64,000 nucleotides of DNA, from the NCBI GenBank assembly GCA_963693365.1, contig CAVNZM010000004.1:1488001-1552000 (forward strand), written 5' to 3'. Shown here piece after piece: positions 53,520 to 64,000 of this stretch. Every line of letters starts with the position of its first letter. The first letter of the stretch is position 1. The notes under the pieces were generated by a model that worked only from the letters and a program-made list of their open reading frames with translations, searched no databases and was not told the DNA's origin. The DNA comes from Amoebidium appalachense. Taxonomy: Eukaryota; Ichthyosporea. A program made the translations under genes and the position numbers.

Positions 53520-53818
53520 ACAAAAAGGGGCTAAGCAAAGAACCCTGCAAGAGACCTCTAGTACGAGCAAAACCATATGAAAGATGTCCATTAACCACAG
53601 CTCTACCATAGGTTTGAGACAAGATCTAGAGTGCGTCTAACAGAACACCAATGCAGTGTGGTACACCCCGTGCAGCAAGCCTTTCCCATAGGAGACCAGG
53701 GGAGACAGAATCGTAAGCAGTTTTCCAATCAATAAAGCCAACATATCGTGCACCAACTTGCATAGAAACGTGCAGTGCCATTATTTGAACATAACATGAA
53801 TTGTTCTTACGAAAAGCA
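53520..53818 (-). mobile_element. LINE fragment D (internal reverse transcriptase piece)
   Basis: Matches the ORF2 region from QSAFRKNNS-adjacent sequence to LLQGSLLSPF, same orientation as copy C, and is cut off at both ends. It is fused directly to copy C at 53519/53520 without linker. It contains small indels, for example near 53626. Confidence 0.8.
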
Positions 53819-54600
53819 ACTTCCAAGCCTCGGAAACAATACTGTAGTTTCGAAGCTTCAGCCTAAGACTCCAAAAAAAGGCTACTAGTTGAAACTCAGG
53901 CTATGCTACCCTAGTGGTGCACGAAAAGCCAATCAAAATATCGGGTGAGTCAGGTCCTGAAGGGTTGAAAAAAATGGCGACGCCTGGAGGTTTAGAAATT
54001 TTTCTATGTTTACTTTCGGGAGATCTTTAATAAATTGAGAAATAGGGGAAATGTGCTGTTGAATATATTCAGAACAAGACCCCTTGAAAGCGCCAAGCCA
54101 GGAGAACCTTCACCCAATGAGCATGAAAATACCAACACTGCGAGAAAGCATTTTTTTATGGGGATTGGAGTGGGAAAGGCGGTCTGTTTTACTCGGCCGC
54201 GATATTTGGAAATACCCGTAGATTTCTCCATTGCCGGAACAGTTTAGCGCAAAGCATATTACACTCTGTCAATTTAACAACGCCAATTGATTGTGCATTC
54301 CTTTCTCAAGATCTCTGTTATTGAGGCAGAGGCAGGCTCGACAGCTTGAAGATTCGTCCCTCCTTTTTTTACAGGGTAGTGAGTTTACATGTTTGAATTG
54401 CGTTGGGTTCATGTAACTCGTTTTGTGGGTCTGGACTAGCAATAACTGATAGTTTCACGTGCTAAGAAGTGACTCTATTCTTCCCTATTCTTCCCTCTCC
54501 TCACATCCTTTGTTGGCCACTCATTGATTTACCCACACGTTTTAAACCAACTTACCATAGAAATGTCTCTGGAGTTTTAATGAGTAATTCTACCTCGCTG
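53819..54600. other. spacer between the LINE cluster and the next gene
   Basis: Unique sequence with weak open frames only. Nothing was recognised. Confidence 0.45.
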
Positions 54601-54603
54601 TTC

Positions 54604-54613
54604 TATATATAAA
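54604..54613 (+). promoter_or_regulatory. TATA box
   Basis: TATATATAAA about 112 bases upstream of the ATG at 54725. It is followed at 54652-54669 by a small perfect inverted repeat (TAGTGC...GCACTA), which may overlap the transcription start. Confidence 0.5.
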
Positions 54614-54724
54614 AAAAAACCTCGCACGCACATTATGCGCGTGTTAGCCTTTAGTGCAGGACAGCACTAATAGAGTGGCGAGTGTACCGATAGGGTCACT
54701 CAATCCAGTAGCCTTTTCCTCAAA

Positions 54725-55702
54725 ATGGCATACTACTCGCACACTGTTTACAGCCAACCCACCATCCCATCCATAAACACCGGTGCCGGTTTGTTTTCAT
54801 TGGGGTCGTTTGGTTCTCTGTTCAACACCACCAATACAGAACCAGTTAAGCCGATAAATACCACAAAGAAAATGGGTAATTCCTCCTCTGTTACTCCCGT
54901 TGAGCAGCCGCCGAATGCGGCTGAAACCGGTGAGGAACATGTGCGTGAGGAAACAGAAAAGACAACGCCGGATATTGTGATAGACGATGCACACAACGCA
55001 CCAGCAGACGGGTTGGGGCAGGAAAGTGAGGAAAACGAACTCGGTGATACAACTTCTGAGAATGAAAGCAAAACGAGTGTGCGAGAATTAGACGAAGAGA
55101 AGGCGGAAGAAGACACGACTGATACACGAAAAAACAGAAAAGAAGCCGACGACACACAGCACGAGACCTTTAAAAAACAACGCTCTCGGTCATACAGTGA
55201 AGTAGACGATTTGGAAAAATCGGCGAAGAATGATGCGCTCAGCACCGCTCAATCGACCATACACAACACACAGAGCACCACCGCTCTTGATTGGTTGCTA
55301 AATGGGTTCAGGAAAGAGCCATCTACTGGGTCTACCAGCAGTCTAGACAAAGAGGACACAGCAGCAAAGGCACCTGCTCCAAAGTCTCTCTGGCCATTTT
55401 TTGCACCAGCCCCACCTCCCCCCCCTTCGGAGGAGGAGAAGGAGGAGTTGGAACGTTTAGAGGCGGCTATAGGAGACATGGATGTTCCTTGGGGCCTGAA
55501 CAGAGGGGGTGAGGATGCTTGGACGGCAGAGATGAAACAGCAGGGGGGTATCAAGCACCCGCGACATGACAAGATAATTGGCTACCACAGCCTCCCGCCG
55601 CCTTTTTCGCCCAAGCAGTTCACCTCACCAACTTCAGATACGATCGGTTCCCCACGAGAGATGGGTGGTGGGAATGAAGGGATGGCCCTTGGCTATCGAT
55701 AG
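54725..55702 (+). CDS. unknown acidic, low-complexity protein
   Basis: An intronless 325-residue frame with a TATA box upstream. Residues 45-175 are rich in Glu, Asp, Thr and Ser, with a basic patch (FKKQRSRSYSEVDDLEKSAK, about residues 149-168). Residues about 217-245 carry PAPPPPPSEEEKEELERLEA, and the end is Gly/Pro-rich. There is no signal peptide, membrane segment or recognised domain. Composition suggests an intrinsically disordered protein. The region after the stop is G homopolymer. A spliced extension cannot be excluded, because frames at 55890-56115 and 57000-57090 (the latter before an AATAAA at 57139-57144) look weakly coding. Confidence 0.6.
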   Translation: MAYYSHTVYSQPTIPSINTGAGLFSLGSFGSLFNTTNTEPVKPINTTKKMGNSSSVTPVEQPPNAAETGEEHVREETEKTTPDIVIDDAHNAPADGLGQESEENELGDTTSENESKTSVRELDEEKAEEDTTDTRKNRKEADDTQHETFKKQRSRSYSEVDDLEKSAKNDALSTAQSTIHNTQSTTALDWLLNGFRKEPSTGSTSSLDKEDTAAKAPAPKSLWPFFAPAPPPPPSEEEKEELERLEAAIGDMDVPWGLNRGGEDAWTAEMKQQGGIKHPRHDKIIGYHSLPPPFSPKQFTSPTSDTIGSPREMGGGNEGMALGYR

Positions 55703-55819
55703 TATTTTTTGTAGACACTATTGGTTGTTGTAGGTAGTTTAGACACGGCAGCTATGCGCAGTGGTTGTATGTCATAACGTATAATTTTTTTTTTTAGATG
55801 TGGGGGGGTGGGGAGGTGG

Positions 55820-55856
<37 letters not shown>

Positions 55857-56618
55857 GGGGGAGGGGGAGGGGGGAGGGGGGGAACTTCATTACCAACCAA
55901 TGCCCTGTAACTGCAAAGAACTCGCTACCTTCCGTAATTAAAGCTTGTAGAAATAGCATGCCTGTGGCCTACTCTTCAGGGTGGGTGTACAAGCCCTCTT
56001 ATAAACAGGACCTTACTCTCTCGGTTCTGTTCGCCTTTTTGTGTTGTAAACAAAGACAATCTTGGAAATGGTGCAAAAAGGATGACGACGGGGAAACTTT
56101 GGCTGTTGTACAATAGTAAGGTGCCTGGTTTCACAATCACAAATTATGGCACCACTTTTGAGATTTTCAGCTTTGGGTTGGTATACCGTACCATTTCCAT
56201 GGCAACATTGCCACTTCCCGGTCCTGAGTGTGCATGTGCATGGTTCAATCTATCTAGTCCGTGGCACTTTGCTTGCTTTATGCACTCACTTTGTCGCAGT
56301 TCTAGAGTGTGCTCGGATATTACCCGTTGCATGTCCAGACGTAGTAGGATGTGTATGCGTGTTTGCTCTTGAGTGTATGCGTGTTTGCTCTGTGTGTTGA
56401 TTCGAAGTATGCCCATTACCCCCTTCCCTCCCCTCCTCCCAAACCTCCTCCCCCTAGGATCTCCCTCTCCCCCGCCCCAACTCCCCACCCTCCCCCTCCC
56501 CCGCTCCCCCCTCCCCCACCTTCCCCCCCGGGCTCTTCATTGCAAAAGCTGCACTACCGGTTGTCCCTCGTGTGTACTTTCGTACCACTGTGATGCACAT
56601 TCATAACTACCCCATCCC

Positions 56619-56654
<36 letters not shown>

Positions 56655-56844
56655 GTGAATGGTAATCGGGTACTGTTGATTCCTTGCTCCTCCCCCCCCT
56701 CCTCCCCACTTCCCCTCTTCCTCCCCTCCTCCCCTGCTGAGGAGGGGCTCTGTTGATGCACAATGATGTGCGCTCTGCAATCTGCATTGTGTGGTTCGTC
56801 AGGAATGAGGTGCACTTCGTACTCCATAATGCCTTCTACCCCTC

Positions 56845-56908
<64 letters not shown>

Positions 56909-57608
56909 CTCCTCCCCGCCTCCGTCCAACGGTTCCTAGGACCCCCCAAAAAAAACAGAAAAACGAGGTTCTTCCCTGGTTTCCCAGCTCGAGATCTTCC
57001 CCGTCCTCAGCCTTCACCCCCCGACCCCTCCTCCTCCACTGCCCCTCCGGCCTCATCATCGTGGAACTTCAGCACAGCATGTTTACAACAGTGTGATTAC
57101 ACTTAGGCCTACTAGTACTTCCAGTTCCATCGCCAGTGAATAAAACCCAGTCAAAAATAATAATAAAAGAGTAACACGCATGAGTTGTGTGAGCCACACC
57201 TCGGCGATCCTCAAGATGTGATTACGTGATTCCCTCTACTGTACATGTAGCCCTGGCACGTACTGATGGTGCCTGGGCTGCTTTGAACTTCACGTTCGCC
57301 TCAAACTCTATTTTTCCTTACACTCTCGCGACCGCGTGCATGCTTTCTCTCGCGGCGGCTCTACGGTCTCGTTCGCTGTGTGTGTAAGGAAAAATACGAG
57401 TCACCTCAGTAGGTGACAGCATGTAGCCGTGACTCACAGGCAACAGGCAATTCGCCCCAACCGAGCCAACCCCATCTATTCATGAACTCCCCACCCACTC
57501 AGTCTCCCCGCCTTTGTAGGGCCCGTTTATGTATAAGACTATATTACTAAGCGAAACACTGAAAAGTAGGCTGCAATCTGTTACAAAAGACACACAACCA
57601 TCGAGAAA
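55703..57608. other. spacer with homopolymers and a C-tract repeat copy
   Basis: G run at 55819-55857, C runs at 56622-56652 and 56850-56905, and AATAAA at 57139-57144. The segment 56988-57090 (frame ending ...LIIVELQHSMFTTV then TGA) could be a terminal exon of a plus-strand gene, but no partner exons were established. The UBL-KCTD promoter should lie at its right end. Confidence 0.45.
56740..56870 (+). repeat. C-tract-anchored repeat copy
   Basis: Begins CTGAGGAGGGGCTCTG, holds GCATTGTGTGGTTCGTC and CACTTCGTACTCCATAATGCC, and ends in a long C run. It follows the same order as the copies at 3793 and 63230. A weaker copy precedes it (56535-56650). Confidence 0.7.
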
Positions 57609-63067
<5,459 letters not shown>

Positions 63068-63229
63068 GTAAAAACTCCCCAAATGCACACGCATCCTTGC
63101 TTGATTCTATGCGTTCACACATGTTGTGCCGGGTGTAAGCCCCACGCCCTGATTCATGATCACTGTAGTCTTCCCTTTGCCCCCGTCCGTCAAACAACTC
63201 CGCCCCCCCCCCCTCCCCCCCCCTTTCCT

Positions 63230-63345
63230 CTCCCCCTGAGGATGGACTCTGGTTTGTGATGTCTGCTCTTTGTGTTGTGTGCTATGCGAATTCTGCATCG
63301 TGTTGTTTGTCGTGTATGTGTACTTCGTACTTCGCAACACATTTT

Positions 63346-63387
<42 letters not shown>
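63230..63387 (+). repeat. C-tract-anchored repeat copy
   Basis: Begins CCTGAGGATGGACTCTGG, holds GCGAATTCTGCATCGTG and GTGTACTTCGTACTTCGC, and ends in a roughly 35-base C run. It is in the intron after the last visible UBL-KCTD exon. Confidence 0.75.
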
Positions 63388-63390
<3 letters not shown>

Positions 63391-64000
63391 CTCCCCCCCG
63401 AAAAAAAAAAAAAACAAAAAAAAACCGGGAGCAGTTACAAGACAGTTGTCTGGGGGCATTATGATAACCCCCTGATAACTGATCATACACCGTTCACGTG
63501 TCTCTTGGCTGCACTTTTTTTTTGGTTCCTCTCAGTTATGTGTATTTATGTGGCCTTTGGTGTGGTTTCTTTATATTGGTTTTTTGCCCTCCCACATCTC
63601 CCGTGCCCGTGCGTACACATGACAAAAAAACAGGGGAAAATAAGAAAGAAAAAAAGAATGAAAGGTGGCATGTTCCCATGTATTACAAATACTTGTTTGA
63701 CTGTCTACCAGATACTATTCATTATCATTCTCTGCCGTGAGGCTCCCCCCCCCTTCCCGCCCCCCCCCTCTCCCCCAATCCCCCGTACCCTTTTCCCCCT
63801 CCTTTCCCCCCTCCTCTGTACTGGGGGAGGAAGGGGGGATGGAGGAGTGGGGAAAGAGGGGGGTGCGGGTTGGGGGGGGGAGGGGGAGGAGGGGAGGGAG
63901 GGAGGGGATGCACCATGAGAGAGAGGGCATGCACTGACAACATAAACGCACACCCACACAATCACTCACACACTTCCCTCCCCCCCCATCCCCCTCCCCC
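63388..64000. other. intronic low-complexity end of window
   Basis: A-rich tract, then pyrimidine- and purine-rich GC blocks. No further exon of the UBL-KCTD gene could be identified with confidence before the window ends. Confidence 0.5.

Overview
The window looks like nuclear DNA of a GC-rich, intron-rich unicellular eukaryote. Genes are split by GT-AG introns of about 90-2000 bases. The introns and spacers are packed with pure G or C homopolymers and (CA)n, (GA)n and (CT)n microsatellites. A LIM/RhoGEF protein, a KCTD-type protein and CCAAT/E2F-like promoter motifs fit a unicellular relative of animals, for example an ichthyosporean. That placement is an inference and was not tested. All exon models were built by hand from splice sites, reading phase and protein logic.

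Left part, 1-15 kb: a possible last exon (about 376-534, +); an intronless membrane fatty acid desaturase (1311-2486, +); a cluster of degenerate repeats ending in C tracts (3.2-4.1 kb); a complete five-exon mitochondrial ATP synthase delta-subunit gene (8791-5224, -); and a nearly complete APE-type LINE retrotransposon (about 9.9-14.9 kb, +) with an 8-bp frameshift in ORF2.

Middle part, 15-41 kb: a 24-exon gene (31579-15953, -) whose phases chain without conflict into a 1252-residue protein with two LIM domains, a RhoGEF (DH) domain and a PH domain. It is followed by a Tc1/mariner-like MITE (33665-34319). Then comes an unrecognised multi-exon gene (38448-34579, -). A small tentative gene (38951-40866, +) appears to share a roughly 500-bp divergent promoter with it.

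Right part, 41-64 kb: an intronless secreted beta-helix protein with Pmp-like GGA/FxxN motifs (44574-42658, -). Next is a composite pile of LINE copies (46.9-53.8 kb, -) holding a solo LTR, a poly(A)-tailed retroposed insert and a probable template-switch chimaera. Then come an unknown acidic protein gene (54725-55702, +) and the 5' part of a gene joining a ubiquitin-like domain, a coiled coil and a KCTD-type BTB domain (57609 to beyond the window end, +).

Functionally the genes are mixed: energy metabolism (ATP synthase), lipid modification (desaturase), Rho-GTPase/actin signalling (LIM-RhoGEF), probable ubiquitin-ligase adaptor (UBL-KCTD) and a surface or secreted protein. There is no sign of an operon or cluster. 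The most notable unexplained structure is a dispersed repeat, about 90-160 bp long, that always runs into a C homopolymer. It occurs in both orientations across the whole window.
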